Program-made: the position numbers and the translations under genes
Notes under the pieces: model-generated
The model's input: the letters and a program-made list of their open reading frames with translations, nothing else
Databases searched by the model: none
What the model was told of the DNA's origin: nothing
Assembly (NCBI GenBank): GCA_947500135.1
Contig: CANMQX010000004.1
Span: 310,001-374,000 of the forward strand
Source: an uncultured Paracoccaceae bacterium
Lineage (GTDB): Bacteria; Pseudomonadota; Alphaproteobacteria; Rhodobacterales; Rhodobacteraceae
DNA: 64,000 nucleotides
Reading direction: 5' to 3'
Shown here: one piece after another, positions 27,706 through 36,003 of the stretch
How positions within the stretch are numbered: the first letter of the stretch is position 1
Layout: the number at the start of each line of letters is the position of its first letter

Positions 27706-28571
27706 TGCGTTGGGCGGGTTTGCTGGCCTGCCTTCTGGCGGCCCCGGTGCTTGCACAGGACGTGCGGCCATTGGCCCGGGGGCAACTGGCGCAGACTGCT
27801 GAGCAACCATCAGTCCGACCCATTGCGCGCGGTTCCGTCACCGCGGAACTGGCAGCCGATATCATCCGCCCGCGCGCGCGACCTTACGCAAGACCTGATC
27901 TGGCCACAGGGGCGCAAACGCGCCCAATCTTTCGGGCAGAGCAAGACCTGTTTGCTTTTAGCCCCAACGCGGTCGCGCAGTCACAACGCCCCGCAATCCG
28001 GCCCGCATCGATAGAGGCCGCAGCCCAAGAACGTCGCTTGGCGCGCCTGCGTGGTCAGGTTTGCGGCGACCCCGATATTCAAGGTACAGCACTGGGCCGC
28101 GTTGATGGCCGTGGCGCTTGCGGGATTACGTCGGCTGTCAAGGTTCGATCCGTCGCAGGGGTTGCGCTTAGCCCGCGTGCGACGATTGACTGCCGTACGG
28201 CTGCGGCCTTGAAAACATGGGTCGAACGGGGGGTTGTGCCTGCCGTAGGCGGCGAAGGTGGCGGCGTGTCATCGCTGCGCGTCGTGTCGCATTACGCCTG
28301 CCGGAACCGTAATAATCTGGCCGGGGGGCGCTTGTCGGAACATGCCTTTGGGCGGGCGATTGATATTGCGGGAATCCGGCTGCGCGACGGGACCGAAATG
28401 ACCGTGCTGACCGACTGGAATTCATCGGGCGACGGAGCGCAATTGCGGCAGATGTGGCGTGCCGCCTGCGGTCCTTTTGGCACCGTTCTAGGACCGGAGG
28501 CGAACCGGTTTCACCGCGATCATTTCCATTTTGATACAGCCCGTTATCGCAGCGGGTCATATTGCCGTTAA
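27705..28571 (+). CDS. Exported extensin-like protein, possible cell-wall hydrolase
   Basis: This 288-residue protein has a signal peptide (MRWAGLLACLLAAPVLAQ) and a proline/arginine-rich low-complexity stretch to about residue 100. A C-terminal extensin-like domain follows. It contains SEHAFGRAIDIAG and HRDHFHFDTARY, a histidine/aspartate pattern like LAS-type zinc peptidases. That suggests, but does not prove, peptidoglycan hydrolysis in the periplasm. Several cysteines (for example CGDPDIQG, YACRNRNN) are conserved in the family. Pairing with tyrC is positional only. Confidence 0.75.
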   Translation: MRWAGLLACLLAAPVLAQDVRPLARGQLAQTAEQPSVRPIARGSVTAELAADIIRPRARPYARPDLATGAQTRPIFRAEQDLFAFSPNAVAQSQRPAIRPASIEAAAQERRLARLRGQVCGDPDIQGTALGRVDGRGACGITSAVKVRSVAGVALSPRATIDCRTAAALKTWVERGVVPAVGGEGGGVSSLRVVSHYACRNRNNLAGGRLSEHAFGRAIDIAGIRLRDGTEMTVLTDWNSSGDGAQLRQMWRAACGPFGTVLGPEANRFHRDHFHFDTARYRSGSYCR

Positions 28572-28623
28572 CACTTTGCAATTTCGCCCTAGATACAGGG
28601 GCAACCAGCAAAGGAGCATGACG

Positions 28624-30240
28624 ATGGAAGCACTGGCGCAGGACCTTGCAACAATGGTGCGCACGCCACTGCATGCGTCGCATGTCGCTGCGATGCGCGA
28701 ACTGGGTGTGGTGCGGGAATTCCCCGAAGGCGCCGTGTTGCAAAAAGCAGGCGATCCCAATGTCGAATTTCACTATGTGATCGACGGCGCGGTGGTTGCT
28801 ATTGATCCGCGCACAGGCGGCCAGTATGGCACCGGCCATTTGGGGCCGTCCCAGTTTTTTGGCGAGATTAGTTTTCTGGCCGGCGGTAAGGCCATGCTGG
28901 GCGCGGTTTGTCTGGAACCGTCCACCATCCTTACTTTGCAACGGGATGATTTGCTGCGCCTGATGCGCCAAATTCCGGAAATGTCGGATATCATCATCAC
29001 CGTTTTTGCCGCCCGACGTCGCAGGTTGATCGAAAGTGGTGAGGCGAGTTTGACCCTGATCGGGGCAGAGGTTGACCGCGCAGTCCGGCAAATCGCCGCC
29101 TTTGCGGGGCGCAACCGGATCCCGTTTCGTAGCCTGACCTTGGGCGAACACGCGGCAGAGGCGGTTGCGCATTCCTGCAATATCGGCAGCGCTGAACCTG
29201 CCGTCATCTTTGGCAAGCATCTGGTCGTCGAAGACCCGACACCAGCCAAGATCGCAAGGATACTGGGCCTTGATATCGCGGTTGAAGAGGACAAGCTGTT
29301 TGATGTGCTGATCGTGGGCGGCGGCCCTGCAGGCGTGGCTGCGGGTGTTTACGCCGGATCAGAGGGGCTTGATGCGGTTGTGGTCGAAGATTTGACCATC
29401 GGCGGGCAGGCTGGCACCTCCTCCCGGATCGAGAACTATATGGGTTTTCCCACAGGCATTTCCGGTGCTGATCTTGTATGGCGGGGCGAAGTACAGGCGA
29501 TGAAATTTGGCACGCAATTTGCTGTGCCGCGCAGGGTCGGTGCCGTGGCACATCGGGCAGATGGCAGTTTTTGCGCAACGCTGGATGATGGCGCAGAGGT
29601 ATGCGCCAAGGCCATTGTCGTCGCAACCGGCGTACAGTATCGCCGCCTGCCTATTCCTCAGCTGGAAGATTTCGAAGGTGTCGGGGTGTATTACGCGGCG
29701 ACCGAGGTCGAGGCGCGTTATTGCCGACAGAGCGAGGTGATCGTGGTCGGTGGCGGCAATTCGGCCGGTCAGGCGGCGATGTTCCTGTGCCGGTCGGCGG
29801 CCCATGTGCATGTGCTGGTGCGGGGGGCAAGCCTGGCGGCGTCCATGTCGGATTACCTGTTATCCCGGTTGGAGGCAGACCCGTGCATCACGATCCACTA
29901 TCAGGCCGAAATTGAAGCGCTGGATGGGGATAGCCAGTTGCAACAAGTCACTGTGCATCACAAGGCGGCTGATACAAAACAGGTTATTGATGCCAAGGCT
30001 GCGTTCATCATGGTTGGGGCGGCGCCCAATACCGGGTGGCTTGCAGGGTTGGTCGCACTTGATGACAAAGGATTTGTGAAAACCGGGCAATCGGTGGGCA
30101 AACAGACACCTTATGAGACATCGTATCCCGGGATATTCGCCGTTGGCGATGTGCGGGCCGGATCGGTCAAACGTGTCGCGTCGGCCGTCGGTGAAGGGTC
30201 GGTGGCGATTTCGAAAGTGTGGGATTTCGTGAACAGTTGA
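28624..30240 (+). CDS. Three-domain oxidoreductase: cNMP-binding-like, Trx-like, FAD/NAD domains
   Basis: This 538-residue protein has a cyclic-nucleotide-binding-like domain at residues 1-130 (FFGEISFLAGG at 78-88). At the place where the phosphate-binding arginine is expected, AMLGAV is found, so cNMP binding is doubtful. Residues about 140-215 look like a thioredoxin-fold domain without a CxxC. Residues 225-538 are a thioredoxin-reductase-like FAD/NAD module (VGGGPAG at 231-237, IVVGGGNSAGQAAMFL, FAVGDVRAGSVKRVASAVGEG). It too lacks the redox-active CxxC (GGQAGTSSRIENYMGFP). I chose ATG 28624 with GGAG seven bases upstream. The physiological partner is unknown. Confidence 0.8.
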   Translation: MEALAQDLATMVRTPLHASHVAAMRELGVVREFPEGAVLQKAGDPNVEFHYVIDGAVVAIDPRTGGQYGTGHLGPSQFFGEISFLAGGKAMLGAVCLEPSTILTLQRDDLLRLMRQIPEMSDIIITVFAARRRRLIESGEASLTLIGAEVDRAVRQIAAFAGRNRIPFRSLTLGEHAAEAVAHSCNIGSAEPAVIFGKHLVVEDPTPAKIARILGLDIAVEEDKLFDVLIVGGGPAGVAAGVYAGSEGLDAVVVEDLTIGGQAGTSSRIENYMGFPTGISGADLVWRGEVQAMKFGTQFAVPRRVGAVAHRADGSFCATLDDGAEVCAKAIVVATGVQYRRLPIPQLEDFEGVGVYYAATEVEARYCRQSEVIVVGGGNSAGQAAMFLCRSAAHVHVLVRGASLAASMSDYLLSRLEADPCITIHYQAEIEALDGDSQLQQVTVHHKAADTKQVIDAKAAFIMVGAAPNTGWLAGLVALDDKGFVKTGQSVGKQTPYETSYPGIFAVGDVRAGSVKRVASAVGEGSVAISKVWDFVNS

Positions 30241-30246
30241 GCAGCT

Positions 30247-30840
30247 TCAAAGCGCCTTGCGAGCGTTCAGCGCCGCAGTGATCGTGCCATCGTCCAGATA
30301 GTCCAGCTCGCCCCCTACAGGGACACCCTGCGCGAGCGATGTGACCGTCACACCGGGCAGTTGATCAGCGATGTAATGCGCCGTCGTTTGGCCGTCGATG
30401 GTCGCACCTAGCGCTAGGATCACCTCGGTCACCTCTTCGCTGATGATCCGGTCAAGCAGTTTGGGGATGCGCAACTCTTCAGGGCCAATGGCATCAAGCG
30501 CGGACAGGGTGCCGCCCAGCACATGATAGCGCCCTTTGAAAACGGCGCTGCGTTCCATCGCCCACAGATCGGCCACATCTTCGACAATGCAAATCTGGCC
30601 GATAGCACGTTTTTCTGATTGGCAGATATCGCAGATATCGGCGGTGCAGACATTGCCGCAATTCAGGCATTCGCGCACCGTTGATCCGACCCGGTGCATC
30701 GCCTCAGCCAGCGGGATCAGTTGCAAGCTGCGTTTCTTGATCAGATGCAAAACCGCACGCCGGGCTGAACGCGGACCAAGCCCGGGCAGTTTGGCCATCA
30801 GCGCGATCAGGTGATCAAGGTCTGCGTTATCAGCGGTCAT
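30247..30840 (-). CDS. recR: Recombination mediator RecR
   Basis: This 197-residue RecR works with RecO/RecF to load RecA at gaps. The N-terminal helix-hairpin-helix is in [17 protein letters not shown]. The four-cysteine zinc finger is [16 protein letters not shown], and the Toprim domain starts at [21 protein letters not shown] 30840 gives the family's usual length. The gene overlaps the upstream TraB/GumN gene by 11 bases. Confidence 0.95.
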   Translation of the reverse strand: MTADNADLDHLIALMAKLPGLGPRSARRAVLHLIKKRSLQLIPLAEAMHRVGSTVRECLNCGNVCTADICDICQSEKRAIGQICIVEDVADLWAMERSAVFKGRYHVLGGTLSALDAIGPEELRIPKLLDRIISEEVTEVILALGATIDGQTTAHYIADQLPGVTVTSLAQGVPVGGELDYLDDGTITAALNARKAL

Positions 30841-31909
30841 CTCTAATCCCAACAGGGATGCGACGCATGTCGAACCCCTCCTCGCGCAACATATTAACAA
30901 GACCGGTCTCGCCCGGTAGATGAAATGCGCCGACGGCCAGAGTAACACCGCCGGATAAAAGCTCATGCCGGATAGCGTCAAGAAAAGCGGCGTTTCGGTC
31001 CGCAACCAGGAATGCATGCGTCATATCAATCGACCGGTTTCCGTTCGGTCCCAGAAGCCCAGCGCGATAGTCTTCGTCAAACGCCATCATCGCTCCGATA
31101 TACCCGGCGCGATACAGCGCAAGATACTGTTCGCGTCCTTCAAAATCGATGATTGGTTGATGATAGGTGCCGTAATTTGTAATCAGCGCTTCGGCAAAGG
31201 CTCTGTTTGCCGGATCGTTCAATTTGAACATGATCTCAAGCGGTGGTTCCATACCCAGAATCGCGACGCCTTCAATATGCGCGAGGGATTGGATGTAATG
31301 ATCCTGCAGTGGCAAAACGCCCCCGTTGAAGTCTTCGCAAGGATCGGAAAGCAAGACTGAGAAAACGCCGCCCGGTGTCAGATAATCGGTGTATTCAGGG
31401 TCAATGCCTGCCGCCAAAAGCCGTTCACTGATCCATCCGGGGATCCTCGGATCGGATCCATCAAGTAATGGTAAGGGCGATGGTGGAACATACGTATCCT
31501 GCCACCAACCTTCATAAGACATCATGCGGGCATGCTCTGCCCGGTCAGCGGGGCGGTAATCAATCTCAATGGCAAGTAACCGTGTGTTTGATACCCTTTG
31601 GAGCAGCTCTTGGGGTAGATCAAGAACCGGTTGTGCGCTCGAATGCATGGTTCCCCACAAGTGAGACACAGCGCCATTTGATGCCGTTATCTTCCACAGA
31701 CGTCCCACACCATTTGGAGTGTCCGCAGCGCGCGCGCGCGCTTCTTTGACAAAATCTTCATCACTCAGATGCCGATCAACATCAGCAGTCGTGATTGTAC
31801 AAGCATCGCGTGTTGCCCATTTCTGAGCCTGTGCAGAAACCGCAGACGGTAGCAAAGCAACTACGCAGAAACTGTAAATGGTCAGGTTGCGAACAATCTG
31901 CTGCAGCAA
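30830..31909 (-). CDS. TraB/GumN-family exported protein
   Basis: This 359-residue protein with an N-terminal signal ([19 protein letters not shown]) matches the TraB/GumN (TIKI-like) fold. The diagnostic blocks are [14 protein letters not shown] near the N-terminus, [17 protein letters not shown] and [26 protein letters not shown] near the end. The two GxxH motifs could bind a metal for hydrolysis. It starts with TTG, supported by AAGGA eight bases upstream. It lies between ybaB and recR, which are adjacent in most bacteria. Confidence 0.75.
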   Translation of the reverse strand: MLQQIVRNLTIYSFCVVALLPSAVSAQAQKWATRDACTITTADVDRHLSDEDFVKEARARAADTPNGVGRLWKITASNGAVSHLWGTMHSSAQPVLDLPQELLQRVSNTRLLAIEIDYRPADRAEHARMMSYEGWWQDTYVPPSPLPLLDGSDPRIPGWISERLLAAGIDPEYTDYLTPGGVFSVLLSDPCEDFNGGVLPLQDHYIQSLAHIEGVAILGMEPPLEIMFKLNDPANRAFAEALITNYGTYHQPIIDFEGREQYLALYRAGYIGAMMAFDEDYRAGLLGPNGNRSIDMTHAFLVADRNAAFLDAIRHELLSGGVTLAVGAFHLPGETGLVNMLREEGFDMRRIPVGIRDDR

Positions 31910-31955
31910 ATCGATTTTCCTTATCGGTGGTCAAGATTGGCCGGTGACCATCATT

Positions 31956-32300
31956 TTAGAATGGCAGTTTCACACCCGGGGGCAGGCCCAGCCCTTCGGT
32001 CATCTTGGCCATTTCTTCCTGGGCGCGCTCATTGGCCTTGCCTTGCGCATCCTTGATCGCGGCAAGGATCAGGTCTTCAACCACTTCCTTATCGTCGCCG
32101 TTAAAGATCGACGGGTCGATATCCAGCCCTTTGAGTTCACCCTTGGCCGTGGCCGTCGCCTTGACCAGGCCAGCCCCGCTTTCGCCGGTGACCATGACAT
32201 TTTCCAGGTCTTCCTGCATCTGGGCCATCTTGCCCTGCATTTCCTGCGCTTGTTTCATCATCTTGGCCATATCGCCAAGCCCGCCAAGTCCTTTGAGCAT
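31956..32300 (-). CDS. ybaB: YbaB/EbfC nucleoid-associated protein
   Basis: This 114-residue DNA-binding protein of the YbaB/EbfC family starts MLKGLGGLGDMAKMMKQAQ. The first part is a long helix for dimerisation, followed by the beta-sheet region GLVKATATAKGELKGLDID. I chose ATG 32300 because GGGAGA lies six bases upstream; the ATG at 32306 would sit on top of that site. It is part of the dnaX-ybaB-recR neighbourhood. Confidence 0.9.
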   Translation of the reverse strand: MLKGLGGLGDMAKMMKQAQEMQGKMAQMQEDLENVMVTGESGAGLVKATATAKGELKGLDIDPSIFNGDDKEVVEDLILAAIKDAQGKANERAQEEMAKMTEGLGLPPGVKLPF

Positions 32301-32389
32301 CTGCATTCTCCCATCCAAAGTTGGATCAGAGATAGGGGTTTGGCCGCCTTCCCGCAAGCGTCGGCTTGGGGATTGAACCGACCCTTTGT

Positions 32390-32779
32390 TTAGCCGGGCC
32401 GTTTCGGCAATGGCGCAGTATAAAGCACGACGCTGACACATATCGCCGCCACAAGGCCGATGAACAAAGTCGGTGACCCCGCACAGCCTTCTGCGATTGC
32501 AGCACCCCGTATGTCGGACGTGGTCATCAACATGGTGTAGCTGCTCCAGCCCACGACTACTGCCAGCCCGAGCCATTGATGTCGCAACCGGAGCGCCAGC
32601 GCAGTCGTCAGGATCAAAAACAGCGCCAGTGGGGTTTGAAGTAACGCTAGCATTTCCGACCAGACCGATACCGGCAAACCATTCCAATTGGGGCGCTGCT
32701 TGTCGCACACCTCGGCCCAGGCGCCGTTTGGAACACCCAGGAGGCCGACCCAGATCAATCGTCGTCGAATGGATCCCAT
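32390..32779 (-). CDS. Small membrane protein downstream of dnaX, unknown function
   Basis: This 129-residue protein has an N-terminal signal-like segment (LIWVGLLGVPNGAWAEVCDK) and three further helices (about 43-62, 68-85 and 98-118). It overlaps the 3' end of dnaX by 25 bases in another frame and is followed by ybaB. Codon use fits the neighbourhood. I do not recognise the family. Confidence 0.6.
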   Translation of the reverse strand: MGSIRRRLIWVGLLGVPNGAWAEVCDKQRPNWNGLPVSVWSEMLALLQTPLALFLILTTALALRLRHQWLGLAVVVGWSSYTMLMTTSDIRGAAIAEGCAGSPTLFIGLVAAICVSVVLYTAPLPKRPG

Positions 32780-34503
32780 TCCTCATCAACCTCGGGCAGG
32801 GCGTCTTCGAAAGCGTCTTGGGCTTTGTCCTCCTCGGTCCGGATATCGGTGATCCGGGCCTTGGGGAAGGCGGCGACTACGGCTTGAACCAGCGGATGCG
32901 CCGCCGCTTCGGCTTTGATCGCGTTGGCGGCGGCATCGCGGACCTCTGCTATCGTCGGCGCACCGCCTTCGGTGATGCTGATCGCCCAGCGATTGCCCGT
33001 CCATACCTGTAACCTCGCCCCCAATCTTTGGGTCAAGTCCGCGGCTGCCTCCGCTGTTGGTTCCACTTCGATCCGGCCTGGTTTGTAGCTGACAAGCCGC
33101 AATCCAGTTTCAACCTCAACCAGTAATTTCACATCGCGATGCGCGCGGATCAGCGCGACAACATCTTCAAACCGGGCATAGTGGTGCAGCGCATCACTGG
33201 CCAAAGCGACAGCCGCCTGTCCAACAGATGCAGAAGGACCCGCCGTGCCACCATGTGTGGGGGCAGGGGTGTTTGATATGGCCTGCGCGCTGCCACCTTG
33301 TGGTGCGGGCCTGCCACCTGATGGGCCACCGGCGGGCGGCGGAGTTGCGTCTTGCAGTTTCTTGACCAGTTCTTCGGGGCTGGGCAGGTCAGCCACATGG
33401 GTCAGGCGGATCACGGCCATTTCAGCGGCCATCATGGCGTTGGGCGCCATCGCCACCTCATCCAGTGCTTTCAGCAACATTTGCCACATCCGCGACAACA
33501 CCCGCATTGGCAATGTTTCGGCCATGGCTTGCCCGCGGGATCGTTCGTCAGGGCCAATGGTGGGGTCTTCGGCGGCGTCAGGGGTGATCTTGACCACACT
33601 GACCCAATGGCAAACCTCGGCCAGATCGCGCAAAACGGCCATCGGATCAGCCCCATCGGCATATTGGGCGGATAACTCGGTCAGCGCTGCGGCGGCCTCG
33701 CCTTTCAGGATCAGATCAAACAGATCCAGCACACGGCCCCGATCCGCCAGCCCCAGCATGGCGCGCACCTGTTCTGCCGTGGTTTCTCCGGCACCGTGGC
33801 TGATCGCCTGATCGAGCAGGGATTGGGCGTCACGGGCGGAGCCTTCGGCGGCGCGTGTGATCAGGGCAAGCGCCTCATCGGTGATCTCGGCCCCTTCGGC
33901 GGTGGCGATTTTGCGCAAAAGACCAATCTGCGCCTCGGGTTCGATCCGGCGCAAATCGAAACGCTGGCAGCGGGACAGGACAGTGACGGGCACCTGTCGG
34001 ATTTCGGTGGTCGCAAAGATGAACTTGACGTGCTCGGGCGGCTCTTCCAGCGTCTTCAAAAGCGCGTTGAAGGCGTTTTTAGAGAGCATATGCACTTCGT
34101 CGATGATGTAGATCTTGTAGCGGGCCGAGGCCGCGCGGTAGTGGACGCTATCGATAATCTCGCGGATATCGCCAACCCCGGTGCGGGATGCGGCATCCAT
34201 TTCCATCACATCCACATGGCGGCCTTCCATGATCGCCACGCAATGTTCGCATTCACCACACGGATCGGTCGTTGGTCCACCATTTCCGTCCGGGCCAATA
34301 CAGTTCATGCCCTTGGCGATGATCCGTGCGGTTGTGGTTTTGCCTGTGCCGCGAATGCCCGTCATCATAAAGGCCTGCGCGATCCGGTCCGCGGCAAAGG
34401 CGTTGCGCAAGGTCCGCACCATCGCGTCCTGCCCTACAAGATCGGCAAAGGTCTCTGGCCGGTATTTACGGGCCAGCACTTGGTATTGGGGTTGGTCGGT
34501 CAT
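32755..34503 (-). CDS. dnaX: DNA polymerase III subunits gamma and tau
   Basis: This 582-residue clamp-loader ATPase has a Walker A in MMTGIRGTGKTTTARII, a zinc module CIGPDGNG...CGECEHC and a Walker B/DExH box in YIIDEVHMLSKNAFNALLK. The arginine-finger SRC motif is in VLSRCQRFDLRRI. A proline/glycine-rich linker (about 375-420) separates the tau-specific C-terminus. I chose ATG 34503 with AAGGCG upstream. I looked for a frameshift signal for gamma but saw no convincing slippery A-run. Confidence 0.95.
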   Translation of the reverse strand: MTDQPQYQVLARKYRPETFADLVGQDAMVRTLRNAFAADRIAQAFMMTGIRGTGKTTTARIIAKGMNCIGPDGNGGPTTDPCGECEHCVAIMEGRHVDVMEMDAASRTGVGDIREIIDSVHYRAASARYKIYIIDEVHMLSKNAFNALLKTLEEPPEHVKFIFATTEIRQVPVTVLSRCQRFDLRRIEPEAQIGLLRKIATAEGAEITDEALALITRAAEGSARDAQSLLDQAISHGAGETTAEQVRAMLGLADRGRVLDLFDLILKGEAAAALTELSAQYADGADPMAVLRDLAEVCHWVSVVKITPDAAEDPTIGPDERSRGQAMAETLPMRVLSRMWQMLLKALDEVAMAPNAMMAAEMAVIRLTHVADLPSPEELVKKLQDATPPPAGGPSGGRPAPQGGSAQAISNTPAPTHGGTAGPSASVGQAAVALASDALHHYARFEDVVALIRAHRDVKLLVEVETGLRLVSYKPGRIEVEPTAEAAADLTQRLGARLQVWTGNRWAISITEGGAPTIAEVRDAAANAIKAEAAAHPLVQAVVAAFPKARITDIRTEEDKAQDAFEDALPEVDEEWDPFDDD

Positions 34504-34582
34504 AACACGCCTTGGAATCGGATATCGTTCGAGCCTAAGCGCGACAGATTGAATGGTCCACCGGGTTGCGGTCAGCGTGGGC

Positions 34583-34628
34583 AAATCCTTTGAAAAGGAT
34601 TTGGTTCAGACTTTTATATAAAAGTCTG
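34583..34628. terminator. Two adjacent palindromes between dnaX and the LysR gene
   Basis: AAATCCTTT-GA-AAAGGATTT (34583-34602) and a perfect 22-base palindrome CAGACTTTTAT/ATAAAAGTCTG (34607-34628) lie upstream of dnaX and downstream of the LysR gene on the same strand. The second probably terminates the LysR transcript. The first may be a second terminator or an operator of dnaX. Confidence 0.6.
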
Positions 34629-34651
34629 CTGCCGCGATCATGGCAACTGTA

Positions 34652-35530
34652 TCACTGATCGGCGACCGCCTCCGCCAGAACCCATTTGCGAAACGCCACG
34701 ATTTTGAGATTGTGCCGCCGGCTTTCGGGGTAGACGAGCCAATAGCTTTTGCCATCGGTGCTGACCTGATCAAACGGCTGGATCAACCGCCCGGTTTCCA
34801 ACTCTATGCGAAAGAAAGCGGGGTTCAGAAACGCCACGCCATGACCCGCGATCGCTGCCGCCGCCTCTCCCGTTTGCGCCCCAATCATGATCGGGGCATT
34901 CGCTTTGGCTGGGCGGTCACTGATACCTGCCTCATCAAGCCAAAATGCGATGTTGCGGTCCTCGGGGTCGATGAAGGGCAGGCGCATCAGTTCCGCAGGA
35001 TCGTGAAGTGGCCCATATTGTTCCAGCAAGGTCGGGCTGATCATCGGGGTAAAGGCAACCGGCATTACCTCATGCGCGCGCAGGCCCGGCCATTGCCCGT
35101 CGCCATAGCGGATCGCGACATCGAATTCCTCTGATTTGAAATCGACGCTATGCGCCTCGGTCGACATGCGCACCGCGATCTGGGGATGGGCCATTTGAAA
35201 CCGACCGACCCTTGGTGCCAGCCAGTTCGATGCCAGCGTCACAAGTGTGCTGATGGTCAGCGTCATGTCATCATCCGGGGCGGTGTATGCATCGCGTAGC
35301 AGATCAAATGCCTCTGTCGTTGGGCCAGCCAATCGTCGCCCGGCACGTGTCAGCGTAACGCGGCGGTTCTGACGCAGGAAAACCGGTGTACCCAGCACAT
35401 CTTCCAACAGCTTGATCTGATAGCTGACAGCGGCCTGGGTCATGCCCAGTTCCGTTGCGGCCTTGGTGAAATTGGCATGGCGTGCCGCAGCTTCGAATGC
35501 CCGGATTGCGGCCAGTGGTGGAAGAGGCAT
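34652..35530 (-). CDS. LysR-family transcriptional regulator (GcvA-like)
   Basis: This 292-residue LysR protein has the winged helix-turn-helix at residues 5-62 (LAAIRAFEAAARHANFTKAA and GMTQAAVSYQIKLLE). The periplasmic-binding-protein-like effector domain follows. The start PLPPLAAIRAFEAAARH is typical of the GcvA group. It diverges from a small DUF1127-like gene, the usual LysR arrangement for autoregulation and control of a neighbour. Confidence 0.88.
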   Translation of the reverse strand: MPLPPLAAIRAFEAAARHANFTKAATELGMTQAAVSYQIKLLEDVLGTPVFLRQNRRVTLTRAGRRLAGPTTEAFDLLRDAYTAPDDDMTLTISTLVTLASNWLAPRVGRFQMAHPQIAVRMSTEAHSVDFKSEEFDVAIRYGDGQWPGLRAHEVMPVAFTPMISPTLLEQYGPLHDPAELMRLPFIDPEDRNIAFWLDEAGISDRPAKANAPIMIGAQTGEAAAAIAGHGVAFLNPAFFRIELETGRLIQPFDQVSTDGKSYWLVYPESRRHNLKIVAFRKWVLAEAVADQ

Positions 35531-35593
35531 TGATAAACCTAGCTTATGAATGGATGCGGATCACTTGTTGGTAACGCAGCAACAGATTGCGCA

Positions 35594-35621
35594 TATCGAT
35601 AATGTAAACATGAGGTATCGA
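35594..35621 (+). promoter_or_regulatory. TATCGA direct repeats ahead of the DUF1127-like gene
   Basis: TATCGA occurs at 35594-35599 and 35616-35621, exactly 22 bases (two helical turns) apart, in the divergent LysR/small-gene promoter region. GAGG (35612-35615) between them is the ribosome-binding site of the small gene. LysR binding is possible but not shown. Confidence 0.3.
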
Positions 35622-35622
35622 C

Positions 35623-35829
35623 ATGACACAAGCCCGTATCGCCTGCGAAACAAAAACCCCTTTCAGCTTATGGAAGCGCCTCAAATTATTCTGGGTAACC
35701 CCCACCCCCAAGAAGCCGGAAAAACTTGATGTGGCCAGGCTGCATCCGCGCATGCAACGGGACATTGGCCTGATCGATGTTGAGGTGTCACGACCCATCG
35801 CACTACAACGTCCGGGCCCTTACGCCTGA
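35623..35829 (+). CDS. Small DUF1127-like protein
   Basis: This 68-residue basic protein has a C-terminal part (LDVARLHPRMQRDIGLIDVEV) that resembles the DUF1127 motif (L..L..R.LRDIGL). Small DUF1127 proteins in alphaproteobacteria have been linked to RNA binding and phosphate/carbon metabolism. GAGG lies seven bases upstream of the ATG. It is divergent from the LysR gene and probably its target. The 174 bases that follow contain no gene I can support. Confidence 0.55.
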   Translation: MTQARIACETKTPFSLWKRLKLFWVTPTPKKPEKLDVARLHPRMQRDIGLIDVEVSRPIALQRPGPYA

Positions 35830-36003
35830 CAAACCGCGTTGTCAGCGGTCTGGGATTGCGCTATCAAACTGGGGCCGTGTTGGGCGGCACCCAGGTTCGC
35901 GGACAGCGTGATGCACCCAATGACGACCCTGAAATGACCCTTTATCGGTCTTTCTCATTTGCCCGGATCAGCGAACCGGCGGGCTATTGTCATGAGGAAG
36001 CCA

